A DNA stretch of 64,000 bases from Sphingobacteriales bacterium. GTDB taxonomy: Bacteria > Bacteroidota > Bacteroidia > Chitinophagales > Chitinophagaceae. Under the pieces are notes generated by a model that did no database searches, had not been told where the DNA came from, and was given only the letters and a program-made list of their open reading frames with translations. Position 1 is the stretch's first letter, and every line of letters starts with the position of its first letter. This document shows, in pieces, positions 38,417-47,661 of this stretch. The translations under genes and the position numbers were made by a program. The stretch lies in assembly GCA_016185185.1 (NCBI GenBank), contig JACPOD010000050.1, positions 1 to 64,000 of the forward strand, written 5' to 3'.

Positions 38417-41341
38417 ATGATAGTAAGAACAATAGTCATTTTTCTTTTTAGCCTTGCATCTTTAATCAGTTTGGCACAACCCAAAAAACCCAAAGCGGAA
38501 CAGTGGGCAGATAGCGTATTTAATAGTTTATCCGATGATCAGCGTATTACACAATTAATTGTAGTAAGACTTTCTTCCCTGGATGTAAAAACCAAAAAAA
38601 TAACCTGGCTTGACAGTGCAGTTACGGATGCGGTTAAGAAATATAATATCGGAAGTATTTGTTTGTTCCAGGGCGGGCCAACACGACAGGCCGAACTCAT
38701 CAATTATTATCAAAGTATTGCACAAACACCCATTATGATTTCGATAGATGGTGAATGGGGGTTGGGGATGCGTATGCTGGACAGTGTTCAAAAGTTCCCT
38801 TACCAGCTTACCATGGGGGCGTTACAGGACGAACATATTATTTATAATGTTGGTAAAGCAATAGGTGAGCAGTGTAAACGAATGGGAATTCATGTGGATT
38901 ATGCGCCGGTGGTAGATGTAAATAATAATCCCAATAATCCTGTTATTAATTTCCGCTCATTTGGGGAAGACAAATACAAAGTGGCAAAATTTGGTATTGC
39001 AATCATGCGGGGTTTACAGGATGCCGGTGTAATGGCCTGCGCCAAACATTTCCCCGGTCATGGTGATGTGGACGTAGACTCCCATAAGGATTTACCGGTA
39101 ATCAATAAAACAAAAAAGCAGTTAGAATCATTGGAGTTATATCCTTTCCGTAAAATTTTTAAAGCGGGTGTTGGCAGTGTAATGATTGCGCACCTCAGTG
39201 TTCCGGCTATTGATAACACACCCAATAAACCTACTTCTATTTCCTATAAAAATATCACCGGGCTGATGCGGCATCAAATGCAATACAAAGGGTTAACGTT
39301 TACCGATGCACTGGAAATGCAGGGGGTTAAAAAATATTATCCTGATGGAGAAGCATCAGCGCAGGCAATCATTGCAGGAAATGATATGTTGTGTTTGCCA
39401 GGAGATATTCCGGCAGCTATTGATAAAATAAAAGAGGCGATTAGCAAAAAGAAACTAAAATGGAGTGATGTATATGCACATACCAAGCGGGTACTGCTGG
39501 CAAAATATAAATATGTGTTACCAAATGTTTCCCCAATATCTTATAATAATCTTTCAACAGATTTGAATGCCGGCATCCCTTCACAAAGAGCTATGGTTGC
39601 TAAAAATGCTATCACTTTATTAAAGAATGATAATAAAGCGATTTTTCCTTTGGCCAAACATACACAAAAGAAAATTGCATATATAGGAATTGGTATTGAT
39701 AGTATGAATGCTTTTGCGAAACGAATGGCAAACGATTACAACGCAACGATCTTTCTTTTTAATGGAGCTGCGGACTCATCCCGTACAGTAACAGTGCTGG
39801 ATTCATTAAAGCAATTTGATGTTGTTCTGCTAGGTGTTCATAATTACGCCAATTACCCGGCTAATAATTTTAATATTAGTAAGGCAGCCATTCAATTGAT
39901 AGATACATTACAGCATTATAATAACAATATTTCCCTGTTCTTTGGTAATCCTTACGCTATTAAAAATGCCTGTTCAGCAAGGAACTTGCTGGCCTGCTAT
40001 GAAGACGATGCCATTTTCCAGGAGGCAGCAGCAGATATTCTGCAGGGGTTGAATACACCAAAAGGTAAACTACCTGTAACAGTTTGTCCTTCTTTTAAAT
40101 TTGGTATGGGACTCACTACAATAAACCTGCCGGTAGCAAATCCTGCTTTGCCTGGCATCAATGAAAATAAATTAAGAGCTATAGATTCAATTGCCGAAGA
40201 TGGTATTAAAAGAAAAGCCTATCCCGGTTGTGTGGTGCTGGCTGTTAAAGACGGAAGAATCATTTATAACAAAGCGTTCGGGCATTATGCGTATAATGAT
40301 AAACATGCAGTTTCATTAAACACAATATATGATCTTGCCTCTGTAACAAAAATTTCGGCCACCACACTGGCAGTAATGAAATTATATGATGAGGGGAAAC
40401 TGGAGTTAACAAAGACTTTAGGTGATTATCTTCCCTGGGTAAGGGGCAGTGATAAAGAAAGCTTACTTATTAAAAACATTTTATTGCACCAGGCTGGTTT
40501 AAAAGCCTGGATACCTTTTTATAAAGAAACTATTGATACAGTTTCCGGCATTCCTTTTAAAGGTTATTATTCTGCGGTCAAAAAAAAGAACTACACTGTT
40601 CGTGTGGCAGATAAAATGTTTATGCGTAATGATTGGGTGGATACGATGTATAAAAGAATTTTACAAAGCCCGTTAACAGCTGAAGGCAACTATATTTACA
40701 GCGATAATGATTTTATTTTTCTTGGTAAGATCGTTGAAGCGGTTACTGGTATGCCTTTGAATGAGTATGTTAAAAAAACATTTTACGATTCAATGTTACT
40801 GACGACGACCGGCTTTAAACCCAGGGAAAGGTTTACTGTTGATAAAGTTGCGCCAACTGAAAAGGAAAAATATTTTCGTTTACAATTATTAAAAGCTGAT
40901 GTACATGATCCTGGTGCAGCTATGTTTGGGGGAGTAGCAGGGCATGCGGGTTTATTCAGCAATGCAAAAGACCTGGCTTTGTTATGGCAAATGATTTTAA
41001 ATGGAGGAACCATAAATGGAACTGAATACATAAAAGAACAAACCATCAAATTATTTACCGGTTATAACAGTACCGTGAGCAGGAGAGGCTATGGCTTTGA
41101 TAAACCTGGTACCGGTTACGATGTTCGTTCCACTCCATACCCTTGCGCCAATGCTTCACCGGAAACATTTGGCCACACGGGTTATACAGGTACCTGTGTA
41201 TGGGTTGACCCAAAGTATAATTTGATTTATATTTTTCTTTCCAACCGTGTTAACCCGGAAGGTGGAACCAATACACTTCTTTCCACTTTAAATATAAGAG
41301 GTAAGATCCAGGATGTGATTTATGAAGCCATACAGCATTAA
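38417..41341 (+). CDS. GH3 beta-N-acetylhexosaminidase fused to a beta-lactamase-like serine hydrolase
   Basis: The true start is probably ATG 38417, giving a clean signal peptide (IVIFLFSLASLISLAQ) and 974 residues. Domain 1 is GH3/NagZ-like: KHFPGHGDVDVDSHKDLP (acid/base loop) and TFTDALEMQGV with the nucleophile Asp. A GH3 C-terminal domain follows at about 390-570. Domain 3, from about residue 590, is a class C beta-lactamase/PBP-like hydrolase with SxxK (ASVTKISA), YSDNDF and GHAGLFSNAKD. Such fusions in Bacteroidota probably act on peptidoglycan fragments, cutting both sugar and peptide or ester bonds. It ends 4 bases into the convergent hydrolase gene. Confidence 0.93.
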   Translation: MIVRTIVIFLFSLASLISLAQPKKPKAEQWADSVFNSLSDDQRITQLIVVRLSSLDVKTKKITWLDSAVTDAVKKYNIGSICLFQGGPTRQAELINYYQSIAQTPIMISIDGEWGLGMRMLDSVQKFPYQLTMGALQDEHIIYNVGKAIGEQCKRMGIHVDYAPVVDVNNNPNNPVINFRSFGEDKYKVAKFGIAIMRGLQDAGVMACAKHFPGHGDVDVDSHKDLPVINKTKKQLESLELYPFRKIFKAGVGSVMIAHLSVPAIDNTPNKPTSISYKNITGLMRHQMQYKGLTFTDALEMQGVKKYYPDGEASAQAIIAGNDMLCLPGDIPAAIDKIKEAISKKKLKWSDVYAHTKRVLLAKYKYVLPNVSPISYNNLSTDLNAGIPSQRAMVAKNAITLLKNDNKAIFPLAKHTQKKIAYIGIGIDSMNAFAKRMANDYNATIFLFNGAADSSRTVTVLDSLKQFDVVLLGVHNYANYPANNFNISKAAIQLIDTLQHYNNNISLFFGNPYAIKNACSARNLLACYEDDAIFQEAAADILQGLNTPKGKLPVTVCPSFKFGMGLTTINLPVANPALPGINENKLRAIDSIAEDGIKRKAYPGCVVLAVKDGRIIYNKAFGHYAYNDKHAVSLNTIYDLASVTKISATTLAVMKLYDEGKLELTKTLGDYLPWVRGSDKESLLIKNILLHQAGLKAWIPFYKETIDTVSGIPFKGYYSAVKKKNYTVRVADKMFMRNDWVDTMYKRILQSPLTAEGNYIYSDNDFIFLGKIVEAVTGMPLNEYVKKTFYDSMLLTTTGFKPRERFTVDKVAPTEKEKYFRLQLLKADVHDPGAAMFGGVAGHAGLFSNAKDLALLWQMILNGGTINGTEYIKEQTIKLFTGYNSTVSRRGYGFDKPGTGYDVRSTPYPCANASPETFGHTGYTGTCVWVDPKYNLIYIFLSNRVNPEGGTNTLLSTLNIRGKIQDVIYEAIQH

Positions 41342-42201
41342 TATAATTTCAGTAATACCTTTTTGATCACATCATATTTCATCCACGGAATAAAATGGTT
41401 GGCATCAGGTATCAGTGTTGTTTCAACCGAAGCAGCATTTATTAATTTCTTTTCTGCATAAGCTGCATTACCCACCGGAACAAAAGTATCTTTCATACCA
41501 TGTACAATAAATACTTTGCATTTTATCAAGGGAAATTTTTGTTGCAGTGCATACACATCTTTTTTAAAGTATTTTAATTCTGTATTACTGGGCCGCAAGG
41601 CGCCGGGAACAAAAAATTGCAAAGGGGTATTATCGAGCACACCCCGCCAGCCTTCTGTTTTTTCCTCAGCAGGATCCACGCTGGCGGCTAATAGTACGAG
41701 GCCATCATACATTGCCGGATTATCACCAGCCAGCCATACAATCATCGGTCCGCCAAGTGAGTGCCCTGCCAGGTACATTGGTTTACCATTTTGCAATTGT
41801 TTTAAAACAGGTTCAATTAATGCAGCTTGTTTATCCATATGTTCCGCATTGCCATAATCGCTGTAACCAAAGCCAGGCCGGTCAATGGATATCATCCTGA
41901 ATTTTGCTAACAAATCTTTATCCTCCATGTATTGTGCAAAAGCCCCCCATTCACCGGGCGAACCATGTACAAAAACAATTGTGGGAAATGTGTCATTGCC
42001 TGTTTTTGCATAATGGATATGACGATTACCCACAGGAACTGTAACAGTAGTTAAGACAACGCCGGCTTTTTTAAAATTTTCTTTTGCCCTGCTGTCACTA
42101 ATCCTCATTTTCATACAACTCTGTGCCATGATCAGCCAAAGAATCAAAAACACAGCGAATACACGGAAGGAAATTTTCATAAGCTTTCTCCATTTCATCA
42201 T
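41338..42201 (-). CDS. Alpha/beta hydrolase, probable lipoprotein
   Basis: 287 residues. The first 30 are a hydrophobic signal ending in a lipobox-like MAQSC; ATG 42180 (MKISFRVFAV) is an alternative start. The fold shows VFVHGSPGEWGAF (oxyanion HG), SIDRPGFGYSD, the nucleophile elbow YLAGHSLGGPM, an acid in HGMKDTFVP and the catalytic His in DANHFIPW. Substrate not predictable. A terminator of the upstream gene lies just 10 bases before the start, so it probably has its own promoter overlapping that region. Confidence 0.88.
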   Translation of the reverse strand: MMKWRKLMKISFRVFAVFLILWLIMAQSCMKMRISDSRAKENFKKAGVVLTTVTVPVGNRHIHYAKTGNDTFPTIVFVHGSPGEWGAFAQYMEDKDLLAKFRMISIDRPGFGYSDYGNAEHMDKQAALIEPVLKQLQNGKPMYLAGHSLGGPMIVWLAGDNPAMYDGLVLLAASVDPAEEKTEGWRGVLDNTPLQFFVPGALRPSNTELKYFKKDVYALQQKFPLIKCKVFIVHGMKDTFVPVGNAAYAEKKLINAASVETTLIPDANHFIPWMKYDVIKKVLLKLY

Positions 42202-42210
42202 TAAACTTAC

Positions 42211-42240
42211 AAAAAAAGTCCCGCCTTAGTTTGGCGGGAC
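42211..42240 (-). terminator. Strong terminator between two minus-strand genes
   Basis: GTCCCGCC and GGCGGGAC form a perfect 8-base stem with a 7-base loop; on the minus strand it is followed by seven T residues. It ends the lipoprotein gene at 42262. Confidence 0.85.
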
Positions 42241-42261
42241 GTGTTAAAAAAAGTTCTAAAC

Positions 42262-42660
42262 TTATTGCTTTGTCAGCTGGTAAACATCTTTGTAATAGAT
42301 AAAGCCATTATAACTTCTTTCAAAATTTACTTTGCTGCCATTTTTTTTAAAGTCATAATCACCCAGTAATATCAACGACCAGTCAAAGTTAGCCGCCCAG
42401 GGACAGGTGCTAGAAAATTTAATCTTGCTATTAGTAATACTGAATGTTCCGCTGCAGAAAGCAGGATAGTTATTCTTATTACTTTCGGCCGAATAATGAT
42501 TGCCTGAAATAGTGATGGATACCTGTGCCGTATCTTTCCACGGAGATATGCGGTAAAAAATTCCTTTATACACACCGTCGGCTAAAACGGTTTCGTTTGA
42601 TTTTTTACAACCAATAAGTAAAATAGTTATTCCAATACACACAATAAAGATGAATCTCAT
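42262..42660 (-). CDS. Hypothetical lipoprotein
   Basis: 132 residues with a lipoprotein signal (ITILLIGCKKS; Cys at about residue 18). The rest looks like an all-beta domain: GVYKGIFYRIS, AQVSITISGNHYSAESN, FCSGTFSITNSKIKFSS and YDFKKNGSKVNFERSY, a pattern seen in small Bacteroidota lipoproteins of the lipocalin-like kind. I do not recognise a named family. Its own terminator follows. Confidence 0.75.
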   Translation of the reverse strand: MRFIFIVCIGITILLIGCKKSNETVLADGVYKGIFYRISPWKDTAQVSITISGNHYSAESNKNNYPAFCSGTFSITNSKIKFSSTCPWAANFDWSLILLGDYDFKKNGSKVNFERSYNGFIYYKDVYQLTKQ

Positions 42661-42711
42661 ACGATAATTTTACAGGTTGACATCACCACCAAAAAAATCG
42701 TTGCACCTCAA

Positions 42712-44046
42712 CTATTTTTTATCGCTGGAATTCTCAGGAGGTTTTTTCTCTACTTTCAATGGGCCACGGTTTTCCTGTTTGGGTTGATTGCGGCTATCGG
42801 GTGTGTTTCCCCCACGGTTTTCTCTTCTTTCGTTACTGCGTTTTTCCGGTCTTTGCTGTCCCCGATTTTCCTGCCGTGGCTGGTTACGATTATCTCCTCT
42901 TCTGTCATTACCTCTGTTATCCCTGCTGTCCCTGTCAAATTTTTTACGGCTGCTTTTTTCCAGCGTACGCAAACTTATTTGTCCCACTACATCTACAAAT
43001 TCAGGTTCTACCACTTTTGGTTTGCCGGTTGTTACATCTACCGGTTCCAATTCATCGGGTTTAATACCTCTGGCATTGAGCGATTTAATTTCTTTTACCC
43101 TTTTTATAGTAAGCGGGTATTGTTTATTACTGTCGGGCAGCACATACCACATCAGGTTTTTAAAAATATCTTTCTTTATAAGAGTAGCGTTGCCACGGGT
43201 AATTTGAATGACATCCGCATTATCAGGAAAATCCTGCAACGCATCCAAATAGGTATCGAGTTCATAATTCAAACAACATTTTAAGCGACCACACTGACCG
43301 CTTAACTTGGTTTGATTAATAGAAAGATTCTGATAACGGGCAATAGTGGTAGTTACACTCTTAAAATCAGTGAGCCAGCTGCTGCAACATAGTTCACGAC
43401 CACAGCTACCTATACCGCCAACTTTGGCTGCTTCCTGTCGTATACCAATCTGCTTCATTTCCACTTTTACTTTAAATTCGGAAGCATATTGTTTTATCAG
43501 TTCCCTGAAATCAACTCTGTCCTCAGCAGTATAAAAAAAAGTGGCTTTGCGACCATCCGCTTGTATTTCCACTTCAATCAGCTTCATATCCAGCTTCAGG
43601 TTAAGGGCAATGGACCGGGCTTTGGATAATGCCCCGGCCTGTCGTTCTTTATGTGTACGGAACAGTTCAATATCACGTTCGCTGGCACGGCGTAGTATCT
43701 TTTTCATTTCGGGGTCATCTTCCCTTACTTCCTTTTTCTTCATTTGTAAACGCACCAGTTCACCCGTAAGGTTTACCATACCAACGTCAAAACCGCTTAC
43801 GCCTTCTACAGCCACCAGGTCTCCTTTTTCAAAATATTGTAAAGTAGTATTACGGTAAAAATCTTTGCGACTGCCATTGTTAAAGGATATCTCCACCACT
43901 TTGCAACTGCTTTCCGGATCGGCAAACGGAAGGTTGGCCAGCCAGTCATGCACATTCATCCGGTTACAGCTACCTGTGCTGCATCCTCCGTTACTTTTAC
44001 ATCCGGCAGCTTTACCACTACCCGTTCCACAAGAACTACATCCCAT
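42712..44046 (-). CDS. ricT: RicT-like PSP1 domain protein
   Basis: The natural start is ATG 44046 (MGCSSCGTGSG), giving 444 residues; the tracked ORF runs upstream into the spacer. The N-terminus is Cys-rich (GCSSC, GCKSNGGCSTGSC). The PSP1/RicT core is clear: CKVVEISFNNGSRKDFYRN, VEVEIQADGRKATFFYTAEDRVDFREL, and the signature GGIGSCGRELCCSSWL with QCGRLKCCLNYE, whose Cys residues hold an iron-sulfur cluster in RicT. The last 90 residues are Arg/Asn/Gln/Pro-rich and disordered, perhaps RNA-binding. RicT works with RNase Y in Bacillus; here the partner is unknown. Confidence 0.9.
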   Translation of the reverse strand: MGCSSCGTGSGKAAGCKSNGGCSTGSCNRMNVHDWLANLPFADPESSCKVVEISFNNGSRKDFYRNTTLQYFEKGDLVAVEGVSGFDVGMVNLTGELVRLQMKKKEVREDDPEMKKILRRASERDIELFRTHKERQAGALSKARSIALNLKLDMKLIEVEIQADGRKATFFYTAEDRVDFRELIKQYASEFKVKVEMKQIGIRQEAAKVGGIGSCGRELCCSSWLTDFKSVTTTIARYQNLSINQTKLSGQCGRLKCCLNYELDTYLDALQDFPDNADVIQITRGNATLIKKDIFKNLMWYVLPDSNKQYPLTIKRVKEIKSLNARGIKPDELEPVDVTTGKPKVVEPEFVDVVGQISLRTLEKSSRKKFDRDSRDNRGNDRRGDNRNQPRQENRGQQRPEKRSNERRENRGGNTPDSRNQPKQENRGPLKVEKKPPENSSDKK

Positions 44047-44338
44047 ATAGTCAATCAATGATTTTAATGAATAAAAAAAGAGGGGAGAAGGGATGTACTT
44101 AGCATTTGTGCTACTATTTAGCACCCATTGCGTCGCACACTTCGGGGTTCTGTTCAATCGTTATCAGAAGGTTTCATTGGCCACAATCGTATATATAATA
44201 AAATACCAATGCTTGCTACTTGAAAACCAATCCCACATCATCCATCGCCCCGCCACTGCCCCTTTCAACTCAATTGTTCAAAAATAGTGATTTGTTTTTA
44301 AAAACCTTTATAACGTTGAGTGAAGCCAGAATGTTGTT
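44047..44338. other. 292-base spacer between holB and ricT
   Basis: No convincing gene. It contains a GTGCT-ACTATTT-AGCAC hairpin at 44108-44124 followed by the near-palindrome TGCGTCGCA at 44129-44137, which may be a dispersed intergenic repeat. The small tracked ORFs here have no family pattern. Confidence 0.4.
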
Positions 44339-45550
44339 TTACCAGGTTTCTGCCAGTGTTTTTTCTAAAATTATATGGTTGAGCTTTATAGTAAGGGCAT
44401 GAAACAGCATTTTGCCGTTGGCATTCCGTTCTATATAGTATGTGGCTTTGTCCAGTTCTTCAATAATGGCCTGCTGCTGACTGATGCCGGCAATTTTATT
44501 GAGCCGCTGGGCAAAATCAAATTCATTTTCCGGCAGGGCCACATTTTCGGCGCCCATTAATTTAATGCGGATGGCCTGCTCCAGCAGATGGTTAAAGTAG
44601 CGCAGAAATTGTTTTTGTTTTTCCCGGCCCAGCTTACTTATTTCTTCCACCCATTTAACCTGTGCAATGGGGCCGGTTTTTAAAGTGGCATTGAGCCATT
44701 CCCTTAATAAGGATTGCCAATCTTCTTCTGCATGCTGAATTAATTGTAAGGCTTCCCGGTAATTGCCTTCGCTTACGCTGGCAATTTGCCTGGCCTGTTC
44801 CGGAGACAATTTAGTTCTTTGTAAAAGAGCTTCTTCCACTTGAGCCGCATCAATGGGAGGAATCTTTACTAATTGGGTTCTTGAAATAATGGTTGGTAAA
44901 ACAAGCGATTCATTTTCCGCCACCAGTATAAATAATGTATTAGGCGGAGGCTCTTCAATCAATTTTAATAATTTGTTTCCTTCCTTGCCCAAATATTCAG
45001 GCATCCACATGATTAAAATTTTGAATTCACTTTCAAAACTTTTTAAACTCAACTTGCGGATGATGTCATTGCATTCTTCTGCGGTGATATTTCCCTGCTT
45101 ATTTTCTGCGCCGATAAATTGTAACCAATCATATACATTTCCATAAGGATATTGTGCAATAAATTCCCGCCACTCTCCAATATAATCGGTACTCACCGGT
45201 TTGTCGCCTGATTTTTTGGGAATAACCGGGTAAGAAAAATGTATGTCGGGGTGAATTAACTGATGTGCTTTAACACAGGCCGGACAGACTCCGCATGCAT
45301 CATTTGCCAATTGCTTATTGCCAATTGCTTCAGTTGGTTCCTCCCCAAACAAAGATGGACCAAGTGATGCTTTGTTTTTTCCATTTACTTTTTCGCAAAC
45401 AATAAATTGGGCAAATGCTAATGCCATAGATAAAGCACCACTTCCTTCGTTACCTAAAAAAAGTAACGCATGGCTCAGCCGGTTTTGCTGTACCAAATCT
45501 GCCAGTTGTTGTTTGGTTTCTTTTTGTCCTATAATGGAAGAGAATAACAT
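44339..45550 (-). CDS. holB: DNA polymerase III subunit delta prime
   Basis: 403 residues, longer than usual. LFSSIIGQKETKQQL and LSHALLFLGNEGSGALSMALAF give the clamp-loader fold with a degenerate P-loop lacking Lys, as expected for delta prime. Zinc Cys residues are in IVCEKV and CGVCPACVKA. ISRTQLVKIPPID corresponds to the SRC-type motif. Between the first and the later zinc Cys there is an extra stretch of about 30 residues (ASLGPSLFGEEPTEAIGNKQ onward), partly encoded by a TTGCCAATTGC tandem repeat. It loads the sliding clamp in the replisome. Confidence 0.92.
   Translation of the reverse strand: MLFSSIIGQKETKQQLADLVQQNRLSHALLFLGNEGSGALSMALAFAQFIVCEKVNGKNKASLGPSLFGEEPTEAIGNKQLANDACGVCPACVKAHQLIHPDIHFSYPVIPKKSGDKPVSTDYIGEWREFIAQYPYGNVYDWLQFIGAENKQGNITAEECNDIIRKLSLKSFESEFKILIMWMPEYLGKEGNKLLKLIEEPPPNTLFILVAENESLVLPTIISRTQLVKIPPIDAAQVEEALLQRTKLSPEQARQIASVSEGNYREALQLIQHAEEDWQSLLREWLNATLKTGPIAQVKWVEEISKLGREKQKQFLRYFNHLLEQAIRIKLMGAENVALPENEFDFAQRLNKIAGISQQQAIIEELDKATYYIERNANGKMLFHALTIKLNHIILEKTLAETW
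45304..45328 (-). repeat. TTGCCAATTGC tandem repeat inside holB
   Basis: TTGCCAATTGC occurs twice with a 14-base period (45304-45314 and 45318-45328). It is read as AIGNKQLAN in the zinc-region insertion. Confidence 0.75.
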
Positions 45551-45682
45551 TGGTTGCGAAGATAAAAGCTAATCTTTAATAGTTAATGCACGGATATTAC
45601 AAAAAACTACCACTTTGAGGTATTGCTTTTGCCCCCCTATTACTATATTGTATTTTATTTAAAACCTTTAAAAAATTTTGTC

Positions 45683-46317
45683 ATGAGAAAATTATTGTTT
45701 GTCATCATCGTAATTACAATTCTTTCCTGTAAAAAAGATTCACAGATTGTTAGTTTTGAAAAATTGTCCCCTGCCGCTAAAGAGATTGCAGGAGTAAAAT
45801 CTTTAACCGGGGTTAAACAAGCTTCATTATTGTTAACTGATAGTGAAAGACAGGATTTGTGGCTTTCAAAATTTACTTCAATTTTGAATAATGATAATTT
45901 AAGTTCACGTCAAACAGAAATAGTACAATCCTTATGAATTTTTTAAAAAGCACAGGTATAAGTGTCCTTTAAAATAACCCTGCATTAGGCGAAAAATTCC
46001 TTGCAAAAAATTTACAAAAAATTGATGAAGCTTTTACTAAAGAACAAACATACCTTTTGGTAGAATGTGCATATACAAATGGGAACTTCTCTATATTTAA
46101 AGCAGATAAATATTTAGCTAACTTGGAGTCTTCAAAAAACAGTCCGATTGCAGCGGCTTCGGTAGCCTGTAGTTGCAGGTATGATATTGGATGTGGCTTT
46201 GGAAATTTATGTAATTCAGGGGGTTGCCCAACAACGAATGGAGGTTGTGGATTATTTGGTACTTCCAGTTGTACAGGCACTTGCAGCCAGGGAAATGGCG
46301 GCCCAATTATTAAGTAA
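45683..46317 (+). pseudogene. Fulvocin C-like Cys-rich lipoprotein gene, frameshifted
   Basis: The first part (45683-45937) gives a lipoprotein signal (VIIVITILSCKKD) and a helical segment with SPAAKEIAGV and TDSERQDLWLSKF, which resembles the start of bacteriocin fulvocin C-related proteins. It stops at TGA 45937. A second frame carries on with NFLKSTGISVL, meets a TAA at 45970, then runs open to 46317 through NNPALGEKFLAKNLQKIDEAF and ends in the typical Cys-rich tail SVACSCRYDIGCGFG, CNSGGCPTTNGGCG, SSCTGTC. So one frameshift and one stop separate the two halves. The tail is probably disulfide-bonded outside the cell. Confidence 0.75.
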
Positions 46318-46484
46318 GAGTAAACCTAATAATAATTAACTGAATGTATGAATAGTCAATCAACTTAGGCAATTTATACATTCAGTCTTTAAAAGGTAAG
46401 CATGAAAGTAAGGTTGATACTCTACAGTTTAATTTCTACATTTTTTTTATTGCACTGGTTTATAATATAAATATCAGTGAACTA

Positions 46485-47282
46485 TTGGTACGCTATATTA
46501 TTATATTTTTATTTTATTCTTTATCTTTTTACTTTTCAAGTATTTTTTTTAAACAGAACAGCTGGTTTACTTTTTTTTGTATTGTGTTGCCACCGGTACT
46601 TATTGATGCATCTGTATTGATAACTAATTACAGGCTTGTTCCATTGCGATTCCCTTATGCAAGTATATATCCTGTGGCAGGCTGTTTTTGTGGAATGTTT
46701 ATCTTTCAAAAATCCTGGGTTAAACTAATAGGCCTGGGAGTTTTAACAGTTTGCTTTATCACTGTTTCTTATAAAACGCTCCTGTCGGGAATTATTTATT
46801 GGATGGAGAAAAGAAACGAGCAATTGGTTAAGGTTAATAACTCCTTTCTTTATAAAAAAATTTTTACCATTGATAAAAACGAAATTAGTTTAATTGACAC
46901 TGTAAAGAAAAAAGCCACCATACTTGAGCTTTATTTTGTTAAGTGCCCCCCATGCAAAATGAAACTTGCTGTATTAAAAGAATTGTATAATAAATTGCAT
47001 TCAGAGGAGTTTCAGATTTTTTTTATATGTGATGGGTCATTAACAAGTTATAACGACTTTATAAGCAATGCTAAAGAAAATAATGGCGATGGCTTTTCTT
47101 TTTTTTATGATAGTAAAAATAACATTTGTGATAGCATAATACATGTAAATGGCTATCCACAGGAAATATTATTAAACAGAACCGTTATTCATTCAACTCA
47201 TTATGGCTTTGATGAGTATTCAAAGACACCATATATTGAGGATGAGATTTCTAAAATTAAAAACATTTTAAATGAAAATTAG
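46485..47282 (+). CDS. Membrane protein with C-terminal thioredoxin-like CPPC domain (5' end frameshifted)
   Basis: The tracked start is a TTG, and the true start is probably ATG 46402 (MKVRLILYSLISTF), in another frame. The two frames meet at a T8 tract (46441-46448); a ninth T would join them into one 293-residue protein. The N-terminal half has four hydrophobic helices like MauE/DoxX-type redox membrane proteins. The C-terminal half is a TlpA-like thioredoxin fold with LYFVKCPPCKMKL (CPPC). It lies between the broken fulvocin-like gene and DUF1573, overlapping the latter by 11 bases. Probably it handled disulfides of the Cys-rich neighbour. Confidence 0.8.
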   Translation: MVRYIIIFLFYSLSFYFSSIFFKQNSWFTFFCIVLPPVLIDASVLITNYRLVPLRFPYASIYPVAGCFCGMFIFQKSWVKLIGLGVLTVCFITVSYKTLLSGIIYWMEKRNEQLVKVNNSFLYKKIFTIDKNEISLIDTVKKKATILELYFVKCPPCKMKLAVLKELYNKLHSEEFQIFFICDGSLTSYNDFISNAKENNGDGFSFFYDSKNNICDSIIHVNGYPQEILLNRTVIHSTHYGFDEYSKTPYIEDEISKIKNILNEN

Positions 47283-47661
47283 AGTATATGTAACAATCTT
47301 AACGGTATTACTAATATGGGGGTGCAAAGATATTAAACCTGTTTTTGAAATTAATCCAAGGGAAGTTAAAACAGATACAATAATCGCAGGGGAACAAAGA
47401 GCATATCATTTTAAGATTTTTAATAGAGGGAGTAAGGATTTGATTATAGAAGATTATGTTGCTGGATGTGAATGCACCCAAATAAATCTTTTCAGGAATC
47501 AAAAAGTAAGTAGCAATGACAGTATCCCTTTGAATATAATAATTTCCACAAAAAAGGAAGAGGCTAATAAATTAAAAGAAGTAGAATGCACATTTAAAAC
47601 AAATGCTACGCCGACATTTTATAATATTGCTTTGAAGTTTTATATAAAACAGGGTAATTAA
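47272..47661 (+). CDS. DUF1573 family lipoprotein
   Basis: 129 residues with a lipoprotein signal (LLIWGCKDI). DUF1573 pattern: INPREVKTDTIIAGEQ, FKIFNRGSKDLIIEDYVAGCECT (the conserved Cys-x-Cys-Thr) and SIPLNIIISTKKE. This is an Ig-like beta-sandwich found in many Bacteroidota envelope proteins. The start overlaps the thioredoxin-like gene end (translational coupling), so it belongs to that cassette. It ends 4 bases into the convergent peroxidase gene. Confidence 0.88.
   Translation: MKIRVYVTILTVLLIWGCKDIKPVFEINPREVKTDTIIAGEQRAYHFKIFNRGSKDLIIEDYVAGCECTQINLFRNQKVSSNDSIPLNIIISTKKEEANKLKEVECTFKTNATPTFYNIALKFYIKQGN

Noticed and set aside
42759-43284. Three overlapping plus-strand ORFs of 101-166 residues
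   Set aside because: They are antisense to the low-complexity Arg/Asn-rich tail of the RicT-like protein; such tails open long shadow frames.
44093-44402. Two short plus-strand ORFs between ricT and holB
   Set aside because: They run over an intergenic hairpin/repeat region and into the antisense of holB, with no family pattern.
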